Part shown: in pieces, positions 1 through 7,062 of the stretch
Layout: every line of letters starts with the position of its first letter
How positions within the stretch are numbered: position 1 is the stretch's first letter
Assembly (NCBI GenBank): GCA_963974485.1
Contig: CAXBBS010000024.1
Coordinates: forward strand, 1-15,602
From: JAALKW01 sp963974485
GTDB lineage: Bacteria; Pseudomonadota; Gammaproteobacteria; Legionellales; Legionellaceae
Length of the DNA stretch: 15,602 bases
Direction: 5' to 3'
Position numbers and translations under genes: made by a program
The notes under the pieces: generated by a model
The model's database searches: none
What the model saw: only the letters and a program-made list of their open reading frames with translations
What the model was told of the DNA's origin: nothing

Positions 1-33
1 CTTGAGCCAATAGTTATATTTTACACTACTGTC

Positions 34-1536
34 TCATTTTTGGGGTCCACTACTACCTTCATTCAAACTTTTAATAAACTCAAAGAGGTTTAGTGTGTAA
101 TTATTAATTTTTGAGCTAATTGTTTCCACCGTGAAAAAATCTATTTGATGGCTACCATAGAAGTTAAACTCCATTGTATCCGTAAAGTTTAGTTTAATTG
201 ACTCTAAAAAACAAACTAACTCATCCTCTGTTAATTGGCCGACTTTCTCATAAAAATCGCTCCTGTAATTTGTATTATCGCCATATGCTATTTGGAGACT
301 ATCAATACATCTAAAAAAGTTCAGCGTTAAAATTAGATGCATTTTACTTAGGTCGTAAGCAATAAATATTTCATTTGATAATTCCGATGTTTGTTGTTGC
401 CTATTATTGCAATCAACTATGCGAAAACTGAGTTTTTCTGGATCTCTTCGGCTCTGAGAAGTATGATTAAAAAATAAAGGTGTGTTACCCAGCTTAATCG
501 TTCTGCTACGATTGAGAAGGTAACCAAAATCTGCCTGTTTATAAAACGCTGATGGCTTGGTTTGAATAATTTTCTCTAAGTTAAATTTAAGAGTAATATC
601 GCCAGTTGCTTGAGGATCAATATCCTGCGTTCCAAGACAAACAGCATTGCCATCACCATTAGAAATATCAAGTGGAGATAAAGCCGCCTTATTAAAAGAT
701 AAATAAAAATGTGACAGTGATCGAGACCCGTACAAAGCATCATCTAAGATGCTTTGTAATGCTGAGGTGGAAGTAATATGTTTAATTTCAGAAAATGATG
801 GTAATTTTTGTGCCGCAAGCATAATACGCTCCGCAAGCCCTTCTTCGCATTGTGGGGTATAGGGTGTGTTGGCATCTTGCATTAATATTTTGGCATCGTT
901 TATGTATGTTTGAATATCTTGAATTTCTTCATCAGCCATTCGGTCACGATGTTTTCTCGCTATACGATTTATTTCTTCTTGTTGCCTTTGCTTTTTTCGT
1001 ATTGTGCGTTGCACTTTTAAAATAAAAGGCTCAAGCGTTTTTAAGTTCACTTGCTTCAATGTCTCTTGTACTTTTTTCTCTTGTGACAAAATACAGGCGG
1101 GTATTTGATCAGCATTAAATATATTCGATGGCGGGATGGTTACATGCATTTGAAGTAAGTTAGTAACCTTTGCATCCTCTAAATTATAAATTTGGCGCAA
1201 GAGTTCAGGAGAAATATTGGGTTGTATCCGAGTGCCTGATTTTTTTGATCCTAGATGATATGTGGCAGGCGTCATCCTGGCCAATATACCTCCAATTTTT
1301 TTAAGGTTTTCTTGTTGAATTTCAGGTTCAGCTAGATATTTTTCTATATGTAACCATAACGAAAAATCAGTGTCCGACCACCAAGCTCCTATTTTGTAAC
1401 AAGTGCTCCAAGTAGGATGGTGACGAAACTCTGATGTGGATTGACCTAAAGGAAATGCAAATAATCGCTCTACTTCAGTAGAAGTAAAAGCTATAAGTTC
1501 AGGTGAGTTTAATAGTATTTCTTCAATATCGCGCAT
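34..1536 (-). CDS. Hypothetical protein, 500 aa, possible ADP-ribosyltransferase-like C-terminal half
   Basis: No family is recognised with certainty. The open frame can start at a TTG at 1545, but the ATG three codons later (1536) is the better start; neither has a clear Shine-Dalgarno. No signal peptide or membrane segment is visible. Residues about 155-205 are strongly charged (KKQRQQEEINRIARKHRDR) and probably helical or coiled-coil. From about residue 250 the style changes: IKHITSTSALQSILDDALYG followed by a run of short beta-like stretches (DITLKFNLEKI) resembles the opening of ADP-ribosyltransferase-fold toxins, where a histidine-containing strand precedes a helix that ends in a 'small residue-L' turn. 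I cannot point to a full H-Y-E or R-S-E triad, so this is a fold-level guess. It stands alone behind its own sigma70-like promoter. It could be a secreted effector or a toxin without antitoxin. Confidence 0.75.
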   Translation of the reverse strand: MRDIEEILLNSPELIAFTSTEVERLFAFPLGQSTSEFRHHPTWSTCYKIGAWWSDTDFSLWLHIEKYLAEPEIQQENLKKIGGILARMTPATYHLGSKKSGTRIQPNISPELLRQIYNLEDAKVTNLLQMHVTIPPSNIFNADQIPACILSQEKKVQETLKQVNLKTLEPFILKVQRTIRKKQRQQEEINRIARKHRDRMADEEIQDIQTYINDAKILMQDANTPYTPQCEEGLAERIMLAAQKLPSFSEIKHITSTSALQSILDDALYGSRSLSHFYLSFNKAALSPLDISNGDGNAVCLGTQDIDPQATGDITLKFNLEKIIQTKPSAFYKQADFGYLLNRSRTIKLGNTPLFFNHTSQSRRDPEKLSFRIVDCNNRQQQTSELSNEIFIAYDLSKMHLILTLNFFRCIDSLQIAYGDNTNYRSDFYEKVGQLTEDELVCFLESIKLNFTDTMEFNFYGSHQIDFFTVETISSKINNYTLNLFEFIKSLNEGSSGPQK

Positions 1537-1572
1537 GATAAACAACTATTGTTAATTACAGTGTGATTTTAT

Positions 1573-1600
1573 ATTATACACTTTATTGGTTCTTTGTAAA
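1573..1600 (-). promoter_or_regulatory. Sigma70-type promoter of the 500-aa gene
   Basis: On the minus strand a -35 TTTACA (1600-1595) and a perfect -10 TATAAT (1578-1573) are separated by 16 bp. They sit about 37 bp upstream of the ATG at 1536. Both hexamers and the spacing are good, so this is the best promoter match in the left part of the window. Confidence 0.6.
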
Positions 1601-1736
1601 ACTATTTGTTCGCAATAGAAGCTTTGTTGCAGCACAAGCCGCAGCTCCGCTGCTTAGGCCGACTCCGTCGCCAACTCTATCAACCCCCTGCTCAAGCCGT
1701 AGCTGTTAGGAACAGAAAACAGAATCACTTGTGCCC

Positions 1737-1839
1737 GAATTATTTTGCAAATGAAACGACTTTATTCTGCAAACAGATTTGCATGAAACAACAATAAAAT
1801 GCAAATGAAAATTTTTATGAAACAGAATTATTTTGCGAA
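1737..1839 (-). repeat. Array of the same 23-bp motif, opposite orientation (left arm)
   Basis: Read on the minus strand this arm has copies at 1839-1817, 1805-1783 (the middle is altered) and 1773-1751, with a partial copy at 1751-1737. It mirrors the right arm, and the outer two units match it almost base for base. The degenerate copy at 1783-1805 has no equivalent on the right. Confidence 0.65.
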
Positions 1840-2082
1840 TGGATTCTTGAAATAACAGCAAGAAAGTTGTTGTTTTATCTGAATTCAATGAAAACCTATG
1901 TTTATAGTTTTTTAGTATCCTCAGTGATTGAAGCGTATACGCTCTATGGATAAAAAGCCTTTTTCAATAAAAACCCATATTCACTAACTTATTTTGAGCA
2001 TAATAATGCAATTTTACCATTGCTATCCATTGTTGTTTTCATACAAAACAAATGATCGTTTATTTTGTATGGTCTGCGGCCA

Positions 2083-2185
2083 TTTGCAGAATAACTCCGT
2101 TTCATAATGCGATCTGTTTGCAAAATAATTCTGTTTCATCAAAATTCGTTTGCAGAATAAAGTCGTTTCATTTGCAAAACAATTC
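2083..2185 (+). repeat. Array of 23-bp TTTGCARAATAA...GTTTCAT motifs (right arm)
   Basis: Three full copies (2083-2105, 2117-2139, 2149-2171) and one partial copy (2171-2185) lie in the same direction with unequal spacing. The start TTTGCA and the end GTTTCAT are constant, while the middle (NTC, then C or T) varies. The last two copies overlap at one base, so the end of one is the start of the next. Such arrays are typical of multiple protein-binding sites at mobile-element ends; the binding protein is not encoded here. Confidence 0.7.
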
Positions 2186-2263
2186 AAGCAGAGCCGAATC
2201 TGTTGTCTGGTCCTAACACCTATATTTTAAATGTGACAATAGGCCACGATACGCTCATTTTAA

Positions 2264-3397
2264 TCATTTTGGAGGACTCATAACAGCGGCGTCGTCTCCA
2301 TCCTTCTGCATTATTTTTTTATTTTCAAAAGCTTGTTGAATACAAAAGTTGGCAATTTGCGAGCTAAACTCCAAACATCTTTTTCCAGCTTCAATTTCAG
2401 GAGACATTTTACCCAATTTTTCAATTAACGAAACATTGGGACTGCAATTGACCTCTAATAAAAAATAATTTCCATGCTCATCCTTCATCAAATCCAAACC
2501 AACCACTCCTAACGGAAAGGGTAACAGAGGCAATAAATCTTCATACCACTCAATCAGCGGGCTAGTTAATGCTATTGGTTCATCACCTGAGCCCAATATC
2601 TCACCCTGGATTTTTTCGTAACAATTGGATTCCGCATCTAACACTACTGGTTGCCATTCAAGCTCGAATTGAACTACAGAACTAATTCTTTGATTAACAA
2701 TGTTTAGTCTTAAATAGATTGAGCGTTCCAAAGAAATACTCGTATCGAAAGGATGAATGAATTTTTGAAATATTAAGCCATAGCGTCTAGTTTTTGTCTG
2801 AGTCATATTAGACCCCCACAAATAATATGATAAAAATTGTGTAAAACTCTCTTCATCTTTAGCCCGATATACCCCCGTCCCCCGGCTGCCTCGAGAAGCT
2901 TTAATAACTAGAGGATAACCAAGTTTCTCAACGTCCTTTTTCACTTGTTGAACCACTACTTCTTTATCTCTCATTTCGTACGATGCCATCCAAGACTCAT
3001 CTAAACAAACACTTTCAGGAAATACGTTATTGTCTTGTAGTGAATAATATTGTGCTACTTTAGAAAGTGTCCATGGCATCAATTCTGAATCAGAAACAGA
3101 GATACCTCGTTCTTTTAAATCTTCGGCTAAGGCAATCACAGGCTCTCTTTTATTTGTCCACGTTCGCACCATAACAAACGCAATATCGTTAAGCGTAATA
3201 AGTAGCGTTGGAAATAGACCCTGTGACGTTTTAATTAAAGCATCACAATCTAAAGTTAAACCATCTCCAACTTTTTTTTCAATAACCAATGAGTTAAGCG
3301 GAATATTCGATTTCTGGCACTGTTCAGCAATAGCCTTGTCTATAAGACTCACAGATAAATTTGATGCATCTTCAGTAAGTAATATAATCGTTTTCAT
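2264..3397 (-). CDS. ATP-grasp ligase, RimK-like, 377 aa
   Basis: The ATP-grasp signature is clear: the glycine-rich ATP-binding loop VIKASRGSRGTGV (about 164-176, Lys166), the adenine-side strand GLIFQKFI (about 207-214), and the metal-binding strand pair VVGLDLM / FLLEVNCSPN (Asp302, Glu315, Asn317). The N-terminal 110 residues form the usual variable pre-ATP-grasp region. Enzymes of this family use ATP to join a carboxylate to an amine through an acyl-phosphate; RimK and peptide-modifying ligases are the nearest type. The substrate cannot be read from the sequence. No precursor peptide, protease or transporter lies beside it, so it looks like an orphan. The ATG at 3397 follows GAGGATT at about 11 bp, an acceptable ribosome site. 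No signal peptide is present, so it should act in the cytoplasm. Confidence 0.88.
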   Translation of the reverse strand: MKTIILLTEDASNLSVSLIDKAIAEQCQKSNIPLNSLVIEKKVGDGLTLDCDALIKTSQGLFPTLLITLNDIAFVMVRTWTNKREPVIALAEDLKERGISVSDSELMPWTLSKVAQYYSLQDNNVFPESVCLDESWMASYEMRDKEVVVQQVKKDVEKLGYPLVIKASRGSRGTGVYRAKDEESFTQFLSYYLWGSNMTQTKTRRYGLIFQKFIHPFDTSISLERSIYLRLNIVNQRISSVVQFELEWQPVVLDAESNCYEKIQGEILGSGDEPIALTSPLIEWYEDLLPLLPFPLGVVGLDLMKDEHGNYFLLEVNCSPNVSLIEKLGKMSPEIEAGKRCLEFSSQIANFCIQQAFENKKIMQKDGDDAAVMSPPK

Positions 3398-3492
3398 GTT
3401 GCGGTAATCCTCGGCGTTGTCACATAAATAAAAAAATTATTTCAGAGTATGTTTTTTCGGCTCTTTTGCGCATCTGTAGAAATTAGGCCGCA

Positions 3493-3558
3493 GGAAGTGT
3501 AATGTTTAGGGTTGATTGCAGCTAAATAGATGCAATCAACCCTAAACATTACACTTCC
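3493..3558. repeat. Perfect 28-bp inverted repeat with 10-nt spacer
   Basis: The arm 3493-3520 (GGAAGTGTAATGTTTAGGG...) is exactly repeated in reverse at 3531-3558, separated by GCTAAATAGA. There is no T-tract on either side, so it is not a standard terminator. The right arm ends exactly where the IstB remnant begins. It may be two insertion-sequence ends joined head to head, a minimal palindromic element, or a cruciform-forming site. It lies about 95 bp upstream of the ATP-grasp start. Confidence 0.85.
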
Positions 3559-3717
3559 TATACGGCTACAATAATTACAAGCAACCTTGAACCAAAAGAA
3601 TGGGTCGAGGCTTTTAATAATAAACTGCTCGGCGTTGCAACTACAGATAAATTATTGCACAATGCAACGCTCCTCAAACTTGAGAGGAAGAGCTACCGAA
3701 CCACTAAAAATCAATAA
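3559..3717 (+). pseudogene. istB: IstB remnant (IS21-family helper ATPase), C-terminal 52 codons
   Basis: Reading from 3559 gives an open stretch of 52 codons ending at TAA 3715-3717. It contains TIITSNLEPKEW, then TTDKLLHNATLLKLERKSYR. This matches the end of IstB-type AAA+ helper ATPases of IS21 elements, where the sensor-1 strand 'IITSN' is followed by 'LLDRL.H....L...GESYR'. The N-terminal part with the Walker A and B motifs is missing; the remnant begins abruptly at the end of the 28-bp inverted repeat. It cannot be functional. The following sequence to about 3797 (GGTGGCTCCATGTTGGTGATGATCGG...) may be the IS21 right end. Recognition is from memory of the family. Confidence 0.7.
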
Positions 3718-3798
3718 TAATAAAATAATAGTGATTTTAATTTGGGCTAATTACCTGCGTTTTAGGTGGCTCCATGTTGGTGATGATCGGTAGCGCCA

Positions 3799-4431
3799 TC
3801 AAAGTGATGTTTCACACTCAACAACAAAGCCAGAGAAAATACGAATAATGCGATCATCTATTTGATCTGGATAATATACAAACACAAGCCAATCATTTGT
3901 TTCACCTTGTCGATACAGCTTCGTAATTGGAGTGGCACTAGAGTCAGAGGAATCAATCGTAATTTGACTAAAGTCCTTTTTCACGAGCGCTGTTCCAATA
4001 TGAATTGTGTTACCCGCGCTATCATAAGTATAAAGGTAATACGTTGTCGGTCCAAATGTTGATGATTCATGTTCAATCATCCCAATTTTCACATTGTCCG
4101 AGTCAAAAATATCTATACTTTTAGCCCACGGATCTTTCCAGAGTATCCATTGTTCAGCTCGCACTACTCCAGTAGCTTGAAACGCATCTTCTTTACAATA
4201 AGGTTTCTTATATAGCAACAAAGTGGATCCGAGTGCCAAAATGTCACCAGGATACGTGTCTTTAACAGGTGAACTAATCTTGTGGCGAACAAACGCATAA
4301 TGCCCAGGGTTATTTCTAACCTTAAATTGGTAGGGATGGTCCTCGTGTACACTAGAGGCATCGCTTGCATTCACAATCAGTGGCAAAAATAAGCTGACAC
4401 CGATCATGCATAAAGCACACAACTTTCTCAT
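3799..4431 (-). CDS. Secreted hypothetical protein, 210 aa, possible tubby/LURP-one-like fold
   Basis: The start chosen is the ATG at 4431, because it opens a textbook signal peptide: MRKLCALCMIGVSLFLPLI, with a VNA cleavage motif after residue 22. The longer frame back to 4515 would add a proline/glycine-rich leader encoded by the neighbouring insertion-sequence end and is unlikely. A -10-like TATAAT lies just upstream (4449-4444, minus). The mature part is beta-rich: FDSDNVKIGMIEHES, then YYLYTYDSAGNTIHIGTALV. The two 'D..G/N..IG' turns recall the repeated hairpins of LURP-one/scramblase-like tubby-type barrels, but this is a weak analogy. The protein should be periplasmic or exported. It is not in an operon with a recognisable partner, and no catalytic residues can be named. 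Confidence 0.7.
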   Translation of the reverse strand: MRKLCALCMIGVSLFLPLIVNASDASSVHEDHPYQFKVRNNPGHYAFVRHKISSPVKDTYPGDILALGSTLLLYKKPYCKEDAFQATGVVRAEQWILWKDPWAKSIDIFDSDNVKIGMIEHESSTFGPTTYYLYTYDSAGNTIHIGTALVKKDFSQITIDSSDSSATPITKLYRQGETNDWLVFVYYPDQIDDRIIRIFSGFVVECETSL

Positions 4432-4443
4432 AAAAAACAACCT

Positions 4444-4449
4444 ATTATA
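4444..4449 (-). promoter_or_regulatory. Putative -10 of the secreted-protein gene
   Basis: TATAAT on the minus strand lies about 13 bp upstream of the ATG at 4431. This leaves a very short leader. No good -35 is seen at the right distance. If it is used, it supports the ATG at 4431 over the upstream start at 4515. Confidence 0.3.
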
Positions 4450-4501
4450 ATAAAAATATGCATTATTGCATACTGGGGGTCCAGACGGTAACCCCAGGGG
4501 C

Positions 4502-4515
4502 CAGGGCAAACGCAT
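4502..4515. repeat. Terminal end of an ISAs1-like element
   Basis: CAGGGCAAACGCAT at 4502-4515, read inward from the end, lies 6 bp beyond the stop codon of the ISAs1 transposase remnant. It resembles the CAGGGC... ends of ISAs1-family elements as I remember them. The opposite end is not found, because the rest of the element is missing. Just outside it, CTGGGG (about 4465-4470) and CCCCAG (about 4483-4490) form a small inverted repeat. Confidence 0.5.
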
Positions 4516-4521
4516 GAGTGA

Positions 4522-4830
4522 TCAAAAAACACCATCCACCACTTGTTGAGCATACTCAGCTTGAAGCGTCGCTTTGAAACGTTTAGCTTTCACGCCTTTT
4601 TTACACGTTTTTTCCTTACGTAAAGCATTCATGGCCACGTGTCTAAACACTCCAAAATTTTCAGGAGCATTATCACGCCTCACTCTAGATTCATCCTCTC
4701 TAAAAGAAACATCAAGCACCATGTCATGAAGATTAGTAACGCCCTGCGTTTCGGGAAGTGACAAAAAAACCTCAACTGCGCTCTTGATAACTTCGGGTAA
4801 GTTAATCGCTTTTTCTTCGATTTTAACCAT
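4522..4830 (-). CDS. Chimeric ORF: unknown 29-aa start fused to ISAs1 transposase tail, 102 aa
   Basis: The C-terminal two thirds (from about residue 30, GVTNLHDMVLDVSF, through REDESRVRRDNAPENF to KGVKAKRFKA) match the extreme C terminus of ISAs1-family transposases, typically 'G.ENSLHWVLDVxFxEDxSRxRxGNAPENxAxxRxxALNLL'. The catalytic core is absent, so it cannot transpose. The first about 29 residues (MVKIEEKAINLPEVIKSAVE...) are not transposase-like. They begin at an ATG (4830) with a good ribosome site, AAGGTG 6 bp upstream. The ORF is therefore a junction: the 5' end of another gene runs in frame into IS debris. It may still be translated. A longer reading from 4890 is open but lacks a comparable ribosome site. 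Confidence 0.65.
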   Translation of the reverse strand: MVKIEEKAINLPEVIKSAVEVFLSLPETQGVTNLHDMVLDVSFREDESRVRRDNAPENFGVFRHVAMNALRKEKTCKKGVKAKRFKATLQAEYAQQVVDGVF

Positions 4831-4904
4831 TAAATTCACCTTTATTTCGTTATTGAAATTAATTTGTTTAACGCCCAAAATGCATGTCACACGATTTTTG
4901 TGAA

Positions 4905-5102
4905 CTAAAATCCCCAGGTATGACTACCTTTCGCCTCAGTATGGGCACGCAAAAAACGCGCTTGCGAGGACGCTTGGAAAGATTTGTTTGGGTGAGCATG
5001 ACCAGATTCATCACCCCATGACGTATATTCATTCTTCGATGAAAAAAGTGTCTCTGCTATTTTTGCACATGAAAATACTGTTATCGCACTCAAAACAAAC
5101 AT
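4905..5102 (-). CDS. Small hypothetical protein with signal-peptide-like start, 65 aa
   Basis: The ATG at 5102 is preceded by AAGGA with a 7-bp spacer, a better ribosome site than those of the upstream in-frame ATGs at 5177, 5168, 5147 and 5144. The first about 15 residues (MFVLSAITVFSCAKI) are hydrophobic but lack early positive charges, so this is either a weak signal peptide or a membrane anchor. The rest is polar and histidine-containing (ESGHAHPNKSFQASSQARF) with no recognised motif. It ends 74 bp before the chimeric ORF on the same strand, and they may share a transcript. It could be a remnant of a larger gene disrupted by the insertion sequences. Confidence 0.45.
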   Translation of the reverse strand: MFVLSAITVFSCAKIAETLFSSKNEYTSWGDESGHAHPNKSFQASSQARFLRAHTEAKGSHTWGF

Positions 5103-5289
5103 CTTTAGTTCCTTTGTGTTGGACGTACTTAATATTTTTGGCATCATTTCCTCGTCATCAATGTTCATCAATGACATACCAAAACCTAAATTTCACCACC
5201 CTGATTTTTTTCCTGAAGGTGGCACTTTAATTCAATCAACAGCTTGTTATTCCGAGCAATATGCCCGGCAAATTCCCCAGGTGTTTTAT

Positions 5290-5332
5290 CTTGAAAACCA
5301 GTTCAAAATCACCACCAGCGCTGGTTTTCAAG
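5290..5332. repeat. 12-bp perfect inverted repeat
   Basis: CTTGAAAACCAG (5290-5301) and CTGGTTTTCAAG (5321-5332) are separated by 19 bp. There is no T-tract on either side. It lies in the gene-free stretch 5103-5480, just left of the DnaA-box-like pair. Confidence 0.6.
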
Positions 5333-5347
5333 ACCCTTCCCACATGC

Positions 5348-5370
5348 TTACCCACAGATTCTGGGGATAA
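5348..5370. promoter_or_regulatory. Palindromic pair of DnaA-box-like sites
   Basis: TTACCCACA (5348-5356, plus) and TTATCCCCA (5370-5362, minus) each differ at one base from the DnaA box TTATCCACA and face each other around a 5-bp centre. Together they form an imperfect palindrome. A further looser match, TTCCCACA, lies at 5337-5344. Such sites occur at plasmid and chromosomal origins and in some transposon ends. No replication gene is adjacent, so the role is uncertain. Confidence 0.45.
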
Positions 5371-5440
5371 AACGTCGGTGTCGCGAAATAGGCTTTGTTT
5401 TTGTTGATACAATTTTAAGGTTTGGTCTGTTTTTGTCTAC

Positions 5441-5463
5441 GCACTCTCAGTTTATTCGAGTGC
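5441..5463. repeat. Small hairpin downstream of the transposase
   Basis: GCACTC (5441-5446) pairs with GAGTGC (5458-5463) around an 11-nt loop, 17 bp past the transposase stop. No U-run follows on the minus strand, so terminator activity is doubtful. The surrounding 5371-5480 region should contain the insertion-sequence end, which I could not place. Confidence 0.35.
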
Positions 5464-5480
5464 TCCAGGTTGTGGACATC

Positions 5481-6905
5481 TTACCCTGGCGCAATCACCA
5501 CGGCCTCACCGGTTAAATATCGCATAAGCTGCTTAAGATTAAATCCGAGCATCGCACAATATCCTGAAGCTTCTGTTGTTGTGTCGGATTTCATGCGTGA
5601 GCGACCCATCTGCCAACTTTTTTTTAAATGCCCAATGATGGGTTCAATCCCTGCCCTACGATTTTCAAGTAATTCTAATTGCTCGGGTGTGATGGGGTTA
5701 TCAGGAGGATCTTTTAGTTTTCTATTGGGCCGCTGCACGGCGACTTGTTTTACGCTAAAGTCTAACGCGAGTTTTTCATTGTCTTTGGAGTAATAACCTT
5801 TATCCGTACCCATGGATTTAATCGGTGTTTGAAAAAGCTCAATGTGGTGTGTCAGCATAGGTTTAAAGCTGGCCGCATCAGGCATACGAATCGAATTATT
5901 CGGTATCGAATAAACAAAGTTACCTCCGACACGTCCAATTTGAAATTGGCGTCCAAACTCCAGCCCCTTATGATGTTTGTTCTTGTTAAAGCAATCGACT
6001 GCATTTCTATGAAAAGAAAATATTTTAGAATGACGTGACGCATTATCATAGCATCGGTCAAACGTTTCAGTTAATAGAGCGGGTGCTTTTCGTATAAACT
6101 GCGTGATGAGGTTTTTATCTCTCACGGGAAGCGAATCTAAGATAAAAGGTTCATCTATGATGCGTGCAAAACGTATCATAGGCTGTATCGCTTCTGAAAC
6201 AGCAGACCAAAGTTTTACGAGTGCTATTTTACGCGCCTCCATCTTTTTCTTAAGCTCTTTGCGTTTTTCAAAGTAATGCTGCTTTGCTACGCCCTTGATA
6301 GCCTTCATATCAATATCAGGAATATGTTCTTTTACAACGTCCGGCATCGTTCGCATCAGTATTTTTTGAATACGACGCCCAACGGCTGCCGCTTTAACCA
6401 ATAAATTCACCGTGGCAGGATACTGCATATCAGGTATTTGTACGGTCGAGTCAATATCAATATGCCCTGGGTTTGCAAATCCTTTTTTTACAGCCAGTTG
6501 GGTCAGTGCATTAGCTAAAGCACATTGCGTTTCAGGCGATAAACGTGAACGAAATTCCTCTATCTTGGTATGGTCTGGCACCTTCCAATTATCGACAAAC
6601 GTCTTACCACAAAAAACAGCATAAACGGCATTATCACGGATTTGTCTTTCAATTCCTCGGTCTGTTTCATTCAATAATTGCTGAAGCAAAAACACACCTA
6701 AATGTGTGCGCACTTTCAGTTTACGCCCTAGCCACCATTTCAAACGACCCGTAGAGCGCTTTAAATCCGGTAAAACAACGTCACAAAGCCCTTCCCAATC
6801 TAACGCATTCATAAGTTTTATCAGAGGATGATCCGAAGAAACTTCAACCATAATTTTTTGGGTTTTTAGCCATTGATCACTCAGCCCCGAAATACAGAGA
6901 CTCAT
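5481..6905 (-). CDS. DDE transposase, IS5/IS1182-like, 474 aa
   Basis: This appears to be a complete DDE transposase. The first acidic residue is in GHIDIDSTVQ (Asp152), the second in SMGTDKGYYS (Asp368), and the glutamate in RRAGIEPIIGHLKKSWQMGR (Glu421), with the Y-(2)-R-(3)-E-like arrangement of IS5-group enzymes. The N-terminal DUF772-type dimerisation/DNA-binding region is also present (RTHLGVFLLQQLLNETDRGI, then WKVPDHTKIEEFRSRLS, about 66-123). The start chosen is the ATG at 6905, which has AAGGA 6 bp upstream; the frame stays open to 7118 but that would overlap the divergent RT gene. No frameshift or stop interrupts it, so the element could be active. Terminal inverted repeats were looked for at 5380-5480 and 6906-7060 but only weak similarity was seen. 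Confidence 0.88.
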   Translation of the reverse strand: MSLCISGLSDQWLKTQKIMVEVSSDHPLIKLMNALDWEGLCDVVLPDLKRSTGRLKWWLGRKLKVRTHLGVFLLQQLLNETDRGIERQIRDNAVYAVFCGKTFVDNWKVPDHTKIEEFRSRLSPETQCALANALTQLAVKKGFANPGHIDIDSTVQIPDMQYPATVNLLVKAAAVGRRIQKILMRTMPDVVKEHIPDIDMKAIKGVAKQHYFEKRKELKKKMEARKIALVKLWSAVSEAIQPMIRFARIIDEPFILDSLPVRDKNLITQFIRKAPALLTETFDRCYDNASRHSKIFSFHRNAVDCFNKNKHHKGLEFGRQFQIGRVGGNFVYSIPNNSIRMPDAASFKPMLTHHIELFQTPIKSMGTDKGYYSKDNEKLALDFSVKQVAVQRPNRKLKDPPDNPITPEQLELLENRRAGIEPIIGHLKKSWQMGRSRMKSDTTTEASGYCAMLGFNLKQLMRYLTGEAVVIAPG

Positions 6906-7014
6906 TATCTTTCCTTGATAGCACGCGACATCCATGTCAAACAAATTAGTCTGAGTAGTGGCCAAGCATACAAAAGTTTTGTTTGATAGCAAATACATGC
7001 TTAAAAAGACAGAG

Positions 7015-7020
7015 TATAAT
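7015..7020 (+). promoter_or_regulatory. Putative -10 of the reverse transcriptase gene
   Basis: A perfect TATAAT at 7015-7020 is 42 bp upstream of the ATG at 7063. TTGATA at 6983-6988 is too far away (26 bp) for a normal -35. Activity would need another factor or may come from a partly outward-reading insertion-sequence end. Confidence 0.3.
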
Positions 7021-7062
7021 AGGTTAAGTTTATGACCCAACTGCCAAAGATGATTGTTTAAT

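Larger units (their letters stand above)
1704..2218. mobile_element. Gene-free element with inverted ends and inverted arrays of a 23-bp motif
   Basis: The ends are inverted: TGTTAGGAACAGAAAACAG at 1704 pairs, with a few mismatches, with the reverse complement of the sequence ending CCTAACA at 2218. Inside the ends, 1737-1773 and 2149-2185 form a 37-bp inverted repeat with one mismatch. Each side holds copies of a 23-bp motif that starts TTTGCARAATAA and ends GTTTCAT. On the right they are at 2083-2105, 2117-2139 and 2149-2171, with a partial copy at 2171-2185. On the left they are in the opposite direction at 1817-1839, 1783-1805 (degenerate) and 1751-1773, with a partial copy at 1737-1751. 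The roughly 240-bp centre has no gene. I see no target-site duplication. The layout fits a non-autonomous element, or the fused ends of a larger transposon that lost its genes, with arrayed recombinase or transposase binding sites. The family is not identified. Confidence 0.65.

Noticed and set aside
1606..1797. 63-aa plus-strand ORF
   Set aside because: It crosses into the inverted-repeat element, has no ribosome site and no protein-like conservation; it is chance reading of repeats.
3493..3558. Rho-independent terminator
   Set aside because: The stem is long enough but no T-tract follows on either strand, and no gene ends just upstream of it.
3587..3793. 68-aa plus-strand ORF
   Set aside because: It overlaps the IstB remnant in a different frame; the IstB frame carries the recognisable motifs.
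4432..4515. Upstream start of the secreted protein at 4515
   Set aside because: The extra 28 residues are encoded by insertion-sequence end and a GC-rich inverted repeat and would hide the signal peptide.
5116..5370. 84-aa plus-strand ORF ending in the DnaA-box palindrome
   Set aside because: No ribosome site or recognised motif; it overlaps the signal-peptide ORF on the other strand and is made of inverted repeats.
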